Assembly: GCF_018069705.1 (NCBI RefSeq)
Contig: NZ_CP072943.1
Location: forward strand, 2,859,668-2,923,667
Direction of reading: 5' to 3'
DNA: 64,000 nt
Origin: Aminithiophilus ramosus
GTDB lineage: Bacteria > Synergistota > Synergistia > Synergistales > Aminithiophilaceae
Of the stretch, positions 42,853 through 51,187 are shown piece by piece (position 1 is the first letter of the stretch; each line of letters begins with the position of its first letter). The position numbers were made by a program, and so were the translations under genes. The notes under the pieces were generated by a model. That model saw only the letters and a program-made list of their open reading frames with translations, was not told the DNA's origin and did no database searches.

Positions 42853-44033
42853 GGATCGGCGTCCTCGAAAAAGCCCTGGCTCCAGAGATAGCCCATCTGA
42901 TCGCCCTCTGCCATGTAGGCCGCCAGCTGTGCGTCATCCCTCGCACGAAAGATCCGGGTATACCCCTCTTTCTTGGCCAGCCAGAAGACCTCGTCGAGCC
43001 TCACGGCGTTGAGGAAATCGGGGGAATGGGTGGAGACGAAGACCTGGCCGCCTCGCTCGGCATAGGCCCGGAACTCCTCGGCCAGCTCCCCGAGGAGCTT
43101 CGGGTAGAGCTGATTTTCCGGCTCCTCCACGCAGAGCAGAGGGTGGGGCTTGGGGTCGTAGAGAAGCGTGAGGTAGGCCAGCATCTTGATCGTCCCGTCG
43201 GAGACATGACGGGCCAGGAAGGGATCCTCAAAGGCTCCGTCCTGAAATTTGAGGAGAAGCCGCCCCTCCTCGGTCACTTTGGGCTGCACGTCGGTCACGC
43301 CGGGAACGCGCCGCTTCAGACTCTCCAGAATCCTTTCGAAGACGGCCCGTTCGTTGTTGTAGAGGTATTCGATGACCTGAGAGAGGTTCTCTCCCTCTCG
43401 GGAAAGGTGCTCGGAGTAGCCCGTTTCCTGCTCGGGACGGGCCTTGCTGATGTGAAAATCGGAGAGGTGCCAGTTTTCTATGAAATCGCCCAGTGCCATC
43501 ACGGCGGGAAAACGCTCGAACTGGGCCAGTCCCTTGACGGCAAGGATGTCGGGCGCCTTGAGGTTCTGCGTCTCCCGGTTCAACTCGCTCACGTCCGACA
43601 CCGAATCGAGCTCGTTGGTGACGGCCGATCCCCGGCCTTCGGAGAAGTCGAGAAAATGCCAGGGGCGGCCGCTGCTGCCTCGCCGGTACTTGAGGATCTC
43701 CTTTTCGACGACGGCCCGGCCCTCCTTCTCGCCGATCTGGAGGAAATAGGTCGTCAGAGGGCCACCGGGTCTGACGCGGAACTTCAGCTCGATTTCCATG
43801 GGCCCCTCCGCGTTGCGGCTTCGCACCTCCTTGAAGCCTCGGGCGCCGCCCAGACGGGAAAGGGCCGCGTTGACATTGTTCGTCATGGCGTCACGGAGAA
43901 AATCGAAGAGTTTGAAGATCGTCGACTTGCCCGTTCCGTTGGCGCCGACGATGACGCAGAAATTCGGCAGGTCGGCCATTTCGGCCTCTCGGAAGGACTT
44001 GAAATTCTTCAACCGGATGGCCTCGATTTTCAT
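42846..44033 (-). CDS. AAA_21/SMC-like ATPase, partner of DUF4276
   Basis: 395 residues. Walker A GANGTGKST (30-38) near the N-terminus, then a long insert, the ABC-like signature VSDGTIKML (277-285), Walker B LLCVEEPEN (299-307) and STHSPDFL (334-341). This is the ABC/SMC-type head of OLD-like and RecF-like ATPases. MKIEAIRLKNFKSF is the standard start, with GAGGAGG before it; a longer frame reaching 44228 is arginine-rich and rejected. It begins the two-gene module with DUF4276. Confidence 0.85.
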   Translation of the reverse strand: MKIEAIRLKNFKSFREAEMADLPNFCVIVGANGTGKSTIFKLFDFLRDAMTNNVNAALSRLGGARGFKEVRSRNAEGPMEIELKFRVRPGGPLTTYFLQIGEKEGRAVVEKEILKYRRGSSGRPWHFLDFSEGRGSAVTNELDSVSDVSELNRETQNLKAPDILAVKGLAQFERFPAVMALGDFIENWHLSDFHISKARPEQETGYSEHLSREGENLSQVIEYLYNNERAVFERILESLKRRVPGVTDVQPKVTEEGRLLLKFQDGAFEDPFLARHVSDGTIKMLAYLTLLYDPKPHPLLCVEEPENQLYPKLLGELAEEFRAYAERGGQVFVSTHSPDFLNAVRLDEVFWLAKKEGYTRIFRARDDAQLAAYMAEGDQMGYLWSQGFFEDADPW

Positions 44034-44371
44034 CGTTCGCCTCCTCTCTCTCCGACGCCGTCCCTCACGAAGGAGAAACGGACCCTTCCCTGTCCCGCTT
44101 GCGGCCCCGACGCGTCGTCGGCAGTTCCCGAAGGGGAACGTCCCGATTTCGCCTCTGCCGACGAGCCGCACCGCAAAAGGAGCGACCACGCCCCTCAAGC
44201 GACGGCCCCGGGAATGAACGCTCTTCATCTTCGATCAACCTTACTGCGGGGGGAAGGCCACCGTCAACAACGAGGGCCGGATTGCGTCTCCGGCGGCCCT
44301 TCCGGGAAGGGGGCGAGGCCGGAAGAGGGGGAAAGACAGGGCGCCTTATCGGTGGCCCTAAGGCCGCCGCG
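44034..44371. other. gap upstream of the ATPase gene
   Basis: Non-coding, about 340 bases. A possible minus-strand promoter is TTGACG (about 44264) with a weak TAAGGT 18 bases later; nothing stronger is visible. Open frames here are GC-rich shadows. Confidence 0.4.
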
Positions 44372-44423
44372 CAGACTCGAGGGGAGGTCGCCGACTCCCG
44401 TCGGCGACCTCCCCTCGGGTCTG
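44372..44423. terminator. hairpin terminator of the amino-acid operon
   Basis: A 23-bp stem (44372-44394 with 44401-44423; one G-T pair) and a 6-base loop, 25 bases after the gntR stop. Confidence 0.8.
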
Positions 44424-44447
44424 CGGATCGACGGGGCCCTCCGCCCC

Positions 44448-45089
44448 CTAGCGTCCCCGGCGGGATCGGGTCCGCTCGAGCACGGCCAGGCCGAGGCGAA
44501 GATGGGCCGCCATGAGGCGGCAGGCCTCTTCCCCGTCCCCTCGTTTCAGGGCCGCGACGATCCGGCCGTGTTCGACGTCGCTGGAGGCCTCCTCTTCGGC
44601 CGGGGCGGGAAAGAGGAGGTGGTAGACGGCCGTCCGGGCCAGCAGGGGGGCCAGCGTCTCGGCGAGGACGGCGTTGCCTCCCGATCGGGCCAGAAGGAGA
44701 TGGAAGTCGGCGACGCCGCCGAAGAGCGACGGGGTTTTTTTCGCCTCCCACCCGAGAGAGGCGTCCAGTTCGGCCAGGGCGACGGGGTCGGGATGGGCGA
44801 CGGCCCGTCGGACGGCCAGGAGTTCGAGGTTGATCCTGACCTCGTAGGCCCCACGGATCTCCTCGATGGAGGGGTCGCGAAGGCGGGCGCCGCCGCCGGG
44901 CAGCAGAAGGGCGATGCCCTCGGCGGCAAGGCGCTTGAGGGCCTCCCGGACCGGAGTCCGGCTGACGCCGAGCCTTTCGGCGAGGGGCAGGGCGGCAAGG
45001 CGTTCGCCGGGACCGATCTGCCCCTCCCTGACGAGGCCGACGATGGCCTCGTAGGCCCTGGCGTCGGCCGAACGGTCGTCGAGGGCCAC
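44448..45089 (-). CDS. GntR-family regulator with FCD domain
   Basis: 213 residues. A winged helix (with PLAERLGVSRTPVREALKRL, about 29-48) and an FCD domain with the usual DFHLLLARSGG and a later histidine. It is the last of six genes and starts on the last base of the preceding stop (TAGTG), so its level follows the operon. The natural target is the operon's own promoter, where an overlapping palindrome is found (50453-50473). The ligand is probably an amino or keto acid. Confidence 0.85.
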   Translation of the reverse strand: MALDDRSADARAYEAIVGLVREGQIGPGERLAALPLAERLGVSRTPVREALKRLAAEGIALLLPGGGARLRDPSIEEIRGAYEVRINLELLAVRRAVAHPDPVALAELDASLGWEAKKTPSLFGGVADFHLLLARSGGNAVLAETLAPLLARTAVYHLLFPAPAEEEASSDVEHGRIVAALKRGDGEEACRLMAAHLRLGLAVLERTRSRRGR

Positions 45090-46222
45090 TAGAGTCCCGA
45101 GGCCTCCAGCCTGCGCAGGAAGGCCGATATGCGGTCCAAGCCCTGGCGGAGCATGACGGGATCGAAGGCGTAGCCGATGCGGAACCAGCGGTCCCGGTCG
45201 AAGGCGCTTCCCGGGACGATGAAGGTGCCGTCGCCCTCGAAGAGCCTCCGGCAGAAGGTCTCCGACGGGAGGTCGTAGTCGTAGCGGATGAAGGCCGTCG
45301 TCCCCGCCTTGGGGGGAACCCAGTCGAGGCGGGCCTCGCCGTCGACCCATTCCCGGAGAACGGCGGCGCTCCGGCGGACGATGGAGAGATTGCGCTCCAG
45401 CAGCGCCTCCCGCGCCTCGAGGGCGACCGATCCGAGAAGGTCGTCGATGCGGCCGCAGCTGATGGTGGTGTAGTCGCGACGGGAGAAGCATCGGGCGATG
45501 AAGTCGGCGGGGCCGACGATCCAGCCCAGGCGAAGGCCCGCCAGGGAATAGGTCTTGGAGAGGCTTCCCGTGCTGATGCCTTTTTCGTAGAGGTCGGCCA
45601 CGGAGGGGATGTCCAGGCCGGGCTCGTGGACGAGCCCCCGGTAGACTTCGTCGCAGTGGATCCAGGCGCCGACGGAGCGGGCCACGTCGACGACGGCCTC
45701 GAGAAGGGGGCCTTCCATGAGGGCTCCCGTGGGGTTGTTGGGGTTGTTGATGCAGATGAGGCGCGTCTTTTCCGAGACGAGGGCTTTCAGCCTCTCCACG
45801 TCGGGGAGGAAGGCCCCTTCGGGCTCGAGGGGAAGGAGCTTCACCGTGGCGCCGAAGGATTCGGGGATGGAGGTGAGCTGCTGGTAGGTGGGCCAGACGG
45901 AGACGACTTCGTCGCCGGCCTCGACGAGGGTGTAGAGGGAGAGGAAGTTGGCCGCCGCCCCTCCGTTCATGATGAGGACGTTGTCGCGACTCTGGCGCGC
46001 GTAGAGTCCGGCCACGAGATCCCGCAGGCGGTCGCTGCCGGGGATGTCGCCGTAGGAGAGGCGCAGGGACCGGATCTGTTCGAGAAGCGGCTCCTTCCGT
46101 CCCGACAGATCGAGAAGGGCCTCGACGGTGAGGGAGTCGACACAGGTCTCGGCGATGTTGGCGACGGCGTCGTTTTCGTAGGTGTTCATCCACTCTTCGA
46201 CGCCGAAGGGTCTGATTTTCAT
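45089..46222 (-). CDS. class I/II PLP aminotransferase
   Basis: 377 residues. The PLP lysine is K223 in GSLSKTYSLAGLRLG, after INNPNNPTG and CDEVYRG. The N-terminal VEEWMNTYENDAVANIAE is unlike common aspartate aminotransferases, so the subfamily is unusual. It starts within the stop of the dehydratase gene upstream (ATGA overlap). Substrate unknown; it probably transaminates an intermediate made by the neighbouring enzymes. Confidence 0.85.
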   Translation of the reverse strand: MKIRPFGVEEWMNTYENDAVANIAETCVDSLTVEALLDLSGRKEPLLEQIRSLRLSYGDIPGSDRLRDLVAGLYARQSRDNVLIMNGGAAANFLSLYTLVEAGDEVVSVWPTYQQLTSIPESFGATVKLLPLEPEGAFLPDVERLKALVSEKTRLICINNPNNPTGALMEGPLLEAVVDVARSVGAWIHCDEVYRGLVHEPGLDIPSVADLYEKGISTGSLSKTYSLAGLRLGWIVGPADFIARCFSRRDYTTISCGRIDDLLGSVALEAREALLERNLSIVRRSAAVLREWVDGEARLDWVPPKAGTTAFIRYDYDLPSETFCRRLFEGDGTFIVPGSAFDRDRWFRIGYAFDPVMLRQGLDRISAFLRRLEASGL

Positions 46223-47220
46223 CGTGCGGAACCTCCTTGTCCTTTGCCGCCCCGGCGGAGGAGGATCTCCACGAGACGGTCGTCGTCGACGTTGCCGCCG
46301 GAGATGACGAGGCCCACCTTCTTCCCCGCCAGGTCGAGACGGCCCGAGAGGAGGGCCGCCACCACGGTGGCCGCTCCTCCCTCGATGACTTCGTGATGGT
46401 GGCGGTGAACGAAGGCCATGGCCGATTCCAGGGCCTCTTCCGAGGCGGCGGCGAGGCCGTCGAGGCGGTCTTTGAGGTATTCGAAAAGAAGCGGCGAGGC
46501 TCCGCCGCAGAGGGCATCGGCCACGGTCTCCTTTTCGCTGACGGGGAGGACCTTCCCGGCGCGGAAGGCCTCGGGCCAGGAGGGGTTGGCCTCGGCATGG
46601 GTGCCGTAGATCCCGATGGAGGGACTGAGCCCTTTGGCCGCGGCCGTGACGCCCGAGATGAGCCCCCCTCCGCTGATGGGGCAGAGGATCACGTCCAGAT
46701 CGGGCTCGTCTTCGAGCATCTCCAGGGCCAGGGTGCCCTGGCCGGAGACGATCTGAAGGTCCTCGAAGGCCGAGACGTAGGTGAGGCCCTCTTCGTCGCG
46801 AAGACGGAAGGATTCGGCCTCTGCGTCGTCGTAGACGGCGCCGACGACGCGCAGGTCGACGAAGGGACCTCCGTAGTTTCGGATGGCCTGCCGCTTCGTC
46901 TCGGGACAGGCGCCGGGGACGCAGATGACGGCGCGCGTCTCGAGGATCCGGGCCGCCGTGGCCAGTCCCTGGGCGTGGTTGCCGCTGGAGGCGGTGACGA
47001 CGCCCCGGGCGCGCTCCGCCTCGGAGAGGGAGAACATCTTGTTGAGGGCGCCGCGGATCTTGAAGGAGCGGCATTTCTGCCGGTTTTCCCACTTGACGTA
47101 GACGGAGGCTCCGCAGGCCTCGCTCAGAGGATAGGAATATTCCAGGGGCGTCCTGTAGATTCTTCCCCGGAGGAAACGGGCCGCCCTGAGGACGTCGATC
47201 AGTCTGGGCTCGATTTTCAC
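46219..47220 (-). CDS. threonine/serine dehydratase-like PLP enzyme
   Basis: 333 residues, the length of the short catabolic type that lacks the regulatory ACT domain. The PLP lysine is K54 in SFKIRGALN, and the phosphate and cofactor sites are SSGNHAQG and PISGGGLISG. It removes water and ammonia from threonine, serine or a hydroxy amino acid, giving a keto acid. The related EutB (hydroxyectoine) and BhcB (beta-hydroxyaspartate) enzymes share this fold and also occur with cyclodeaminase-like genes, so the substrate is open. GTG start overlapping the upstream stop (GTGA). Confidence 0.88.
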   Translation of the reverse strand: MKIEPRLIDVLRAARFLRGRIYRTPLEYSYPLSEACGASVYVKWENRQKCRSFKIRGALNKMFSLSEAERARGVVTASSGNHAQGLATAARILETRAVICVPGACPETKRQAIRNYGGPFVDLRVVGAVYDDAEAESFRLRDEEGLTYVSAFEDLQIVSGQGTLALEMLEDEPDLDVILCPISGGGLISGVTAAAKGLSPSIGIYGTHAEANPSWPEAFRAGKVLPVSEKETVADALCGGASPLLFEYLKDRLDGLAAASEEALESAMAFVHRHHHEVIEGGAATVVAALLSGRLDLAGKKVGLVISGGNVDDDRLVEILLRRGGKGQGGSAR

Positions 47221-48254
47221 GGTTCTTCACCCTTTCTTTCCGCTGTTCCGGCGATCTCCATGAGGTCGTTGAGAACGCCGTAGGCCGTGTCCATCACTTC
47301 GGGCCCCTCCTGGGTCAGGACAAGGGGATGCATGAGGTCCGTCTCGATTCTCAGGATGGCGCCGTAGGCATCGACGAGGGAGAAGGGATCGTCGGCGGCC
47401 ACCTCTTCGACGGCGACGGACGTTTGGATCGCTCCTTCCCGACGACAGGCCCGGCAGACGAGTTTAAGGCGCCGTCCTGCGGCAAGGGCTCTGCGGACCT
47501 CGCCGACGGAAACCGATCCGATTCCCCTTCGTTCGACGTCGAAGGGCGTCACGTCGGCCTCCATGAGAACGTTGGCCAGGGCGGCCGTTTTGGCGGCGCC
47601 GTCCCAGCCGTCGACGTCGTGGGAGGGATCGGCCTCGGCGATGCCCGCGGCCTGTGCGGCGGCGATGCCCTCTTCCAGGGAGCCGCCCCGTTCCATGTGA
47701 CAGAGGATGGCGTTCGTCGTCCCGTTGAGGATCCCTGCGAAGGCCTCGACGCGGCAGCCTCGAAGGGCCACTCGGGCCATGTTGAAGAGAGGGGCCCCAT
47801 CCATGACGGACGACTCGAAGAGGAAGCGGACGCCCTGTGTCTCGGCCAGGGCGGCCAGCTTTCTGTAGGCGAAGGCCACGGGCCCCTTGTTGGCCGTCAC
47901 GACATGACGGCCCCGGGCAAGGGCCGAGGCGATGTGAGAGACGGCAGGTTCACCCCTTGCCTCGATGGCGAGGGGCGAGAGTTCGACGAGGACGTCGTAG
48001 TCGAGGTTTCGGCTGGCCTCCAGAGGCGTCATGTCCGTCCGGAGGGGATGACGGGCGTCGAAGCGGCCTGTGGCCTCCAGCTCGGCCCTGGCCCGGGCGA
48101 GATCGACGGCCCCGGCCAGGGAACCCCGGCTGGCGGTGAAAAGGCCGACGACCTCGACGGGAAAGGTTCCCCGCCGGGAAGGCCACCCCTCGTCGGTGAC
48201 GATGGCGGCAAGTCTGCGGGCCACGTTGCCGAAGCCCAGGAAGAGAATTTTCAT
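47217..48254 (-). CDS. homoserine dehydrogenase-like enzyme
   Basis: 345 residues. The NAD-binding loop is GFGNVA (7-12). Conserved features are TANKGPVAF, the substrate site GILNGTTNAIL, and EADPSHDVDGWDGAAK, all of homoserine dehydrogenases. No ACT domain. Placed between two aminotransferases and a dehydratase, it suggests the operon handles a four-carbon amino-acid aldehyde or alcohol. ATG with GGGGGAAGA upstream. Confidence 0.88.
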   Translation of the reverse strand: MKILFLGFGNVARRLAAIVTDEGWPSRRGTFPVEVVGLFTASRGSLAGAVDLARARAELEATGRFDARHPLRTDMTPLEASRNLDYDVLVELSPLAIEARGEPAVSHIASALARGRHVVTANKGPVAFAYRKLAALAETQGVRFLFESSVMDGAPLFNMARVALRGCRVEAFAGILNGTTNAILCHMERGGSLEEGIAAAQAAGIAEADPSHDVDGWDGAAKTAALANVLMEADVTPFDVERRGIGSVSVGEVRRALAAGRRLKLVCRACRREGAIQTSVAVEEVAADDPFSLVDAYGAILRIETDLMHPLVLTQEGPEVMDTAYGVLNDLMEIAGTAERKGEEP

Positions 48255-48274
48255 CTCCGTCTTCCCCCTTTCCG

Positions 48275-49444
48275 TCAGTCTCTCATCGCCTCCCGCACGG
48301 CTTTCGACAGAGAGGCCAGACCGTCCTCGAGCTCCTCTTCGAGGGGCCAGCCGTAGCCGATGCGCATGTGGCGTCGATCCATCTCGAACCAGTGGCCGGG
48401 CCCCACGTAGGTGCCGTATTTCTCGTTGAGGATCCGGTAGAAGGCGTCGATGTCGACGGGCAGGTCCGGACGGATCCGGGGAAAGCAGACGCAGCCGCCG
48501 GCAGGTCGGACCCATTCGAAATGGCCCTCGCCCTCCATCCACGTCCTGACGCGGTCGAAGGCTCTGGCGATGCGCCCGTCGTTTTCGGGAAGCCACGTCC
48601 GACGCTGCGCGAGGGCATGGAAGGCCACGGTCTCATCGAGGACGCTGCCGCAGATGCCGATCTGCTCCTTGCCGCAGAGGAACCGTTCCATCAGCTCCCG
48701 GTTCCGGCAGGCGATCCACCCCGTGCGGATGCCCGGAATGCCGTAGGTTTTCGAGAGGGAGGAAACGCTGACGACGCGGTCGCTGAGGGAGGCAGCCACG
48801 GGAAGGGGACGGCCGAAGGCCATTTCCCTGTAGGTCTCGTCGAGAAGCAGGAGAGAGCCTCGGCTCTCCACGAGGGCGATCAGTTCCTTCAGCTCGCCCT
48901 CGGTGAAGGTGACGCCTGTGGGATTGTGAGGGGCGGTAAGGCTGACATATTTCGTTTCGGGGCCGATGAGACGGGCCAGACGCCCCATGTCGAGGCGGAA
49001 GCCCTCTTCGAAAGTCAGGTCGAGGAAGGAGATGGAGGCACCGATGGCCCGGGGAGTCTCGATGTTGGTGGCGTAGTTGGGACGGGCCACGACGAGGTGA
49101 TCGCCCCTCTCGAGAAGGGCCGTGGCGATGATGAAAAGGGCCGCCGAGGCTCCGGCCGTGACGAGAATGTCGTCGCCTTCAAGACGGCTCATTTCGGCGA
49201 TGGCATCCCGCAGACGGCGATCGCCCCGGTGATCGGGATAGGGAAGAAGAAGGTCGTCGAGGACGACGCCCAGATCCTTCAGCGAACGGTCCCTGACGGA
49301 GCTCTCCGTCAGGTTGTTCTTGATGCGGTCATAGCCGAGCTGCTCCGGCGATTCTTTCTCGATGGCCATGCGGATGTAGCGCAAGGGAAATCCCTCCTGA
49401 CGGTCGAAGAAGGCCAAAGACAGCGGCCTTTCGCGGAGCCTCAC
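48275..49444 (-). CDS. class I/II PLP aminotransferase
   Basis: 389 residues. The PLP lysine is K232 in SVSSLSKTYGIPGIRTG, preceded by TAPHNPTGV and LLDETYREM. Its N-terminal part has a TESSVRD stretch comparable to the other aminotransferase in this operon, so the two are distant paralogues. GTG start overlapping the cyclodeaminase-like stop by 4 bases. Confidence 0.87.
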   Translation of the reverse strand: MRLRERPLSLAFFDRQEGFPLRYIRMAIEKESPEQLGYDRIKNNLTESSVRDRSLKDLGVVLDDLLLPYPDHRGDRRLRDAIAEMSRLEGDDILVTAGASAALFIIATALLERGDHLVVARPNYATNIETPRAIGASISFLDLTFEEGFRLDMGRLARLIGPETKYVSLTAPHNPTGVTFTEGELKELIALVESRGSLLLLDETYREMAFGRPLPVAASLSDRVVSVSSLSKTYGIPGIRTGWIACRNRELMERFLCGKEQIGICGSVLDETVAFHALAQRRTWLPENDGRIARAFDRVRTWMEGEGHFEWVRPAGGCVCFPRIRPDLPVDIDAFYRILNEKYGTYVGPGHWFEMDRRHMRIGYGWPLEEELEDGLASLSKAVREAMRD

Positions 49445-50436
49445 ATGTCGACGACGACGCCGACGCCTCTTTCCTCGGCCCGGCGAAGGGCCAGGTCGGC
49501 GGTGACGATGTCCTGAAGGGCCATGCCCGTGCTGTCGAAAAGGGTCACGTCGTCGTCGGACCGCCTTCCTGCGGCCCGCCCCAGGAGGACCGCTCCGATC
49601 TCCGTCACCGCGTCGGGACCGATGAGGCCCCGTTCGAAGGCCCGCCGGACCTCGCCGTGGTCGAGGGTCTGAGCCCGGGAGTCGACGAAGAGGGAGGCCC
49701 GGGCCGCCAGAGCCTCGTCGAGTTCGCCCTTGTCCTTCGAGTCGGCCCCGATGGCGTTGACGTGCGTCCCCGGCCTCACCCAGTCGGCATCGATGAAGGG
49801 CTCCCGGGCGGGGGTGCAGGTGACGACGACGTCGGCCTCGGAGACGGCCTCCGCCAGGGCGCCCCAGGGAGCGACGGACAGAAGGAGGCGGGGAAAGCGA
49901 GACCTCATCTCCTCGACGTAGAGACCGTTCATCCTCTCGTCGGGGCTCGTGACGGCCACCTCCTTCAGCTCCGGCAGGACCTCGACGAGTCCCTCCAGCT
50001 GAGCCCTGCCCTGGGCCCCGGCGCCGGCGATGAGGGCCCGTCGGCTGTCGCGGCGGGCCAGGGTGCGGGCACCGAGGGCCCCGGCCGCGCCGGTGCGCAG
50101 ATTCGTCAGAGCCATGCCGTCGACGATGCCCAGGGGCACGCCCCTTTCGGAGCTCATGACCAGGACCAGACCGGCCAGGGCCGGCAGCCCCCGCAGAAGG
50201 GGGTTGTCGGCGACCCAGGAGACGACTTTGAGGCCGAAAAGCCCCGCCCCCTCCATGTGGCCCGATTTGATGTCCATGTCGCGACGGCCCGCCTCGAAAT
50301 CGTGATAGATCGTCGGCCAGAGAGAGGCCTGACCGTCGCTGTAGAGACGATAGGCCCTCTCGACGCAGTCGACGGCGTCGGCCATGGAGACGAGAGAACC
50401 CACCTGAGCGGCGTTGAGAACGCGCATGCGATACAT
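49441..50436 (-). CDS. ornithine cyclodeaminase / mu-crystallin family protein
   Basis: 331 residues. The family uses NAD(P) to deaminate cyclic or open amino acids or to reduce ketimines. Signatures are GLKVVSWVADNP near residue 68, ALTNLRTGAAGALGA (about 108-122), the cofactor loop IAGAGAQGRAQ, and GTHVNAIGADSKDKGELD. Members include proline-forming, alanine and imine reductases, so the reaction is not fixed. It is the first gene of the six-gene operon and has the operon promoter directly upstream. ATG with GAGGGGGC. Confidence 0.87.
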   Translation of the reverse strand: MYRMRVLNAAQVGSLVSMADAVDCVERAYRLYSDGQASLWPTIYHDFEAGRRDMDIKSGHMEGAGLFGLKVVSWVADNPLLRGLPALAGLVLVMSSERGVPLGIVDGMALTNLRTGAAGALGARTLARRDSRRALIAGAGAQGRAQLEGLVEVLPELKEVAVTSPDERMNGLYVEEMRSRFPRLLLSVAPWGALAEAVSEADVVVTCTPAREPFIDADWVRPGTHVNAIGADSKDKGELDEALAARASLFVDSRAQTLDHGEVRRAFERGLIGPDAVTEIGAVLLGRAAGRRSDDDVTLFDSTGMALQDIVTADLALRRAEERGVGVVVDM

Positions 50437-50452
50437 GATCTGCCCCCTCGCA

Positions 50453-50499
50453 ACTGAATTCAGTGAATTCAGTTTAGCCCTCCCCCTCGATCCTGTAAA
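50453..50499 (-). promoter_or_regulatory. amino-acid operon promoter with 21-bp near-palindrome
   Basis: Minus-strand -35 TTTACA (50494-50499), 17-base spacer, -10 TAAACT (50471-50476). A 21-bp near-palindrome made of two TGAATTCA boxes (50453-50473) overlaps the end of the -10 and the start of transcription. The repressor is probably the GntR protein encoded at the far end of the operon. Confidence 0.65.
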
Positions 50500-50517
50500 G
50501 CCGCCGGCAACGACGGA

Positions 50518-50550
50518 ACGAGGGGCCCGGCACGAAGCCGGACCCCTCGT
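50518..50550 (-). terminator. hairpin terminator
   Basis: 14-bp stem with one mismatch (50518-50531 with 50537-50550), after the unknown gene at 50577-51026 and just before the amino-acid operon promoter. Confidence 0.65.
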
Positions 50551-50576
50551 CGAAAGGAACGGAAAGCGAAACCGTC

Positions 50577-51026
50577 TCAGTTCGTCGGGGCGGGCGCGGG
50601 CTCGGCCTTGGGGGCCATGAGGCTCTTGAGGAGCTCGGCGTTGCGCTGAAGCTCCTTGTCGAGAACGCCCGAGAGATGACGGATGCTCTCGTCGGCGGCG
50701 GCGTCACGGCCGGCCACCTGCCGCTGGGCCTCCACATGGGCGGCCATGGCCTGAAGGGCCTCCTGATTGGCGATCAGGGCCGCCTCGAGCCTTTCAAGGC
50801 CTCCGGCAAGCTCTTCGACCTGAGCCGCGTTCCCGTCGAGAGCGGCGTTGATGCGATCTTCCATGCTCCCCAGACGGAAGATGACGGCCGAGAAAAGGGC
50901 CAGGCAGAGAATGACGAGAAAGGCCATGAACATGACGCGCTCCATGGGGCGCCCCGTTCCCGGCTCTCCCTCTCCACCACCGCAAAGTCCGAGTTTTTTG
51001 CCCAGGGCCTCAAGCTGATCCCACAT
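50577..51026 (-). CDS. unknown single-pass membrane protein with coiled coil
   Basis: 149 residues. A soluble N-terminus of about 27 residues with LCGGGEGEPG, one membrane helix (about 31-50), then a long coiled coil (about 55-135, with RINAALDGNAAQVEELAGGL), ending in a proline/alanine tail. No family recognised. It is transcribed divergently from the SPFH gene. Such proteins can be membrane scaffolds, so a link with the SPFH module is possible. AGGAGGA before the ATG is a good ribosome site. Confidence 0.75.
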   Translation of the reverse strand: MWDQLEALGKKLGLCGGGEGEPGTGRPMERVMFMAFLVILCLALFSAVIFRLGSMEDRINAALDGNAAQVEELAGGLERLEAALIANQEALQAMAAHVEAQRQVAGRDAAADESIRHLSGVLDKELQRNAELLKSLMAPKAEPAPAPTN

Positions 51027-51151
51027 TTAAGATCCTCCTCTCAATTCGAAAAAGAGCGATAAAGCCTCGCAGATAGAATAGTGGAAAAAAGGGCTTCTGC
51101 CAAGGAGCGGCGCCCCGATCCCCTCGGGATTTCCCCAGCCCCTTCGAGGCG

Positions 51152-51157
51152 TATAAT
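51152..51157 (+). promoter_or_regulatory. -10 box of the SPFH operon
   Basis: Perfect TATAAT, 31 bases before the SPFH GTG start. The -35 position (about 51129-51134) has no good match, so an extended or activator-dependent promoter is likely. Confidence 0.5.
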
Positions 51158-51187
51158 GGGGCATATCGCCCAAAGGGGAGATGGCTC

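Noticed and set aside
44034-44228. 65-codon N-terminal extension of the AAA ATPase
   Set aside because: Arginine-rich with no similarity, while MKIEAIRLKNF with a good ribosome site is the family's normal start.
44448-50436. Naming the operon as ectoine (eut) or beta-hydroxyaspartate (bhc) genes
   Set aside because: The hydrolase and deacetylase of ectoine use and the aldolase of the bhc set are missing, and a homoserine dehydrogenase is present.
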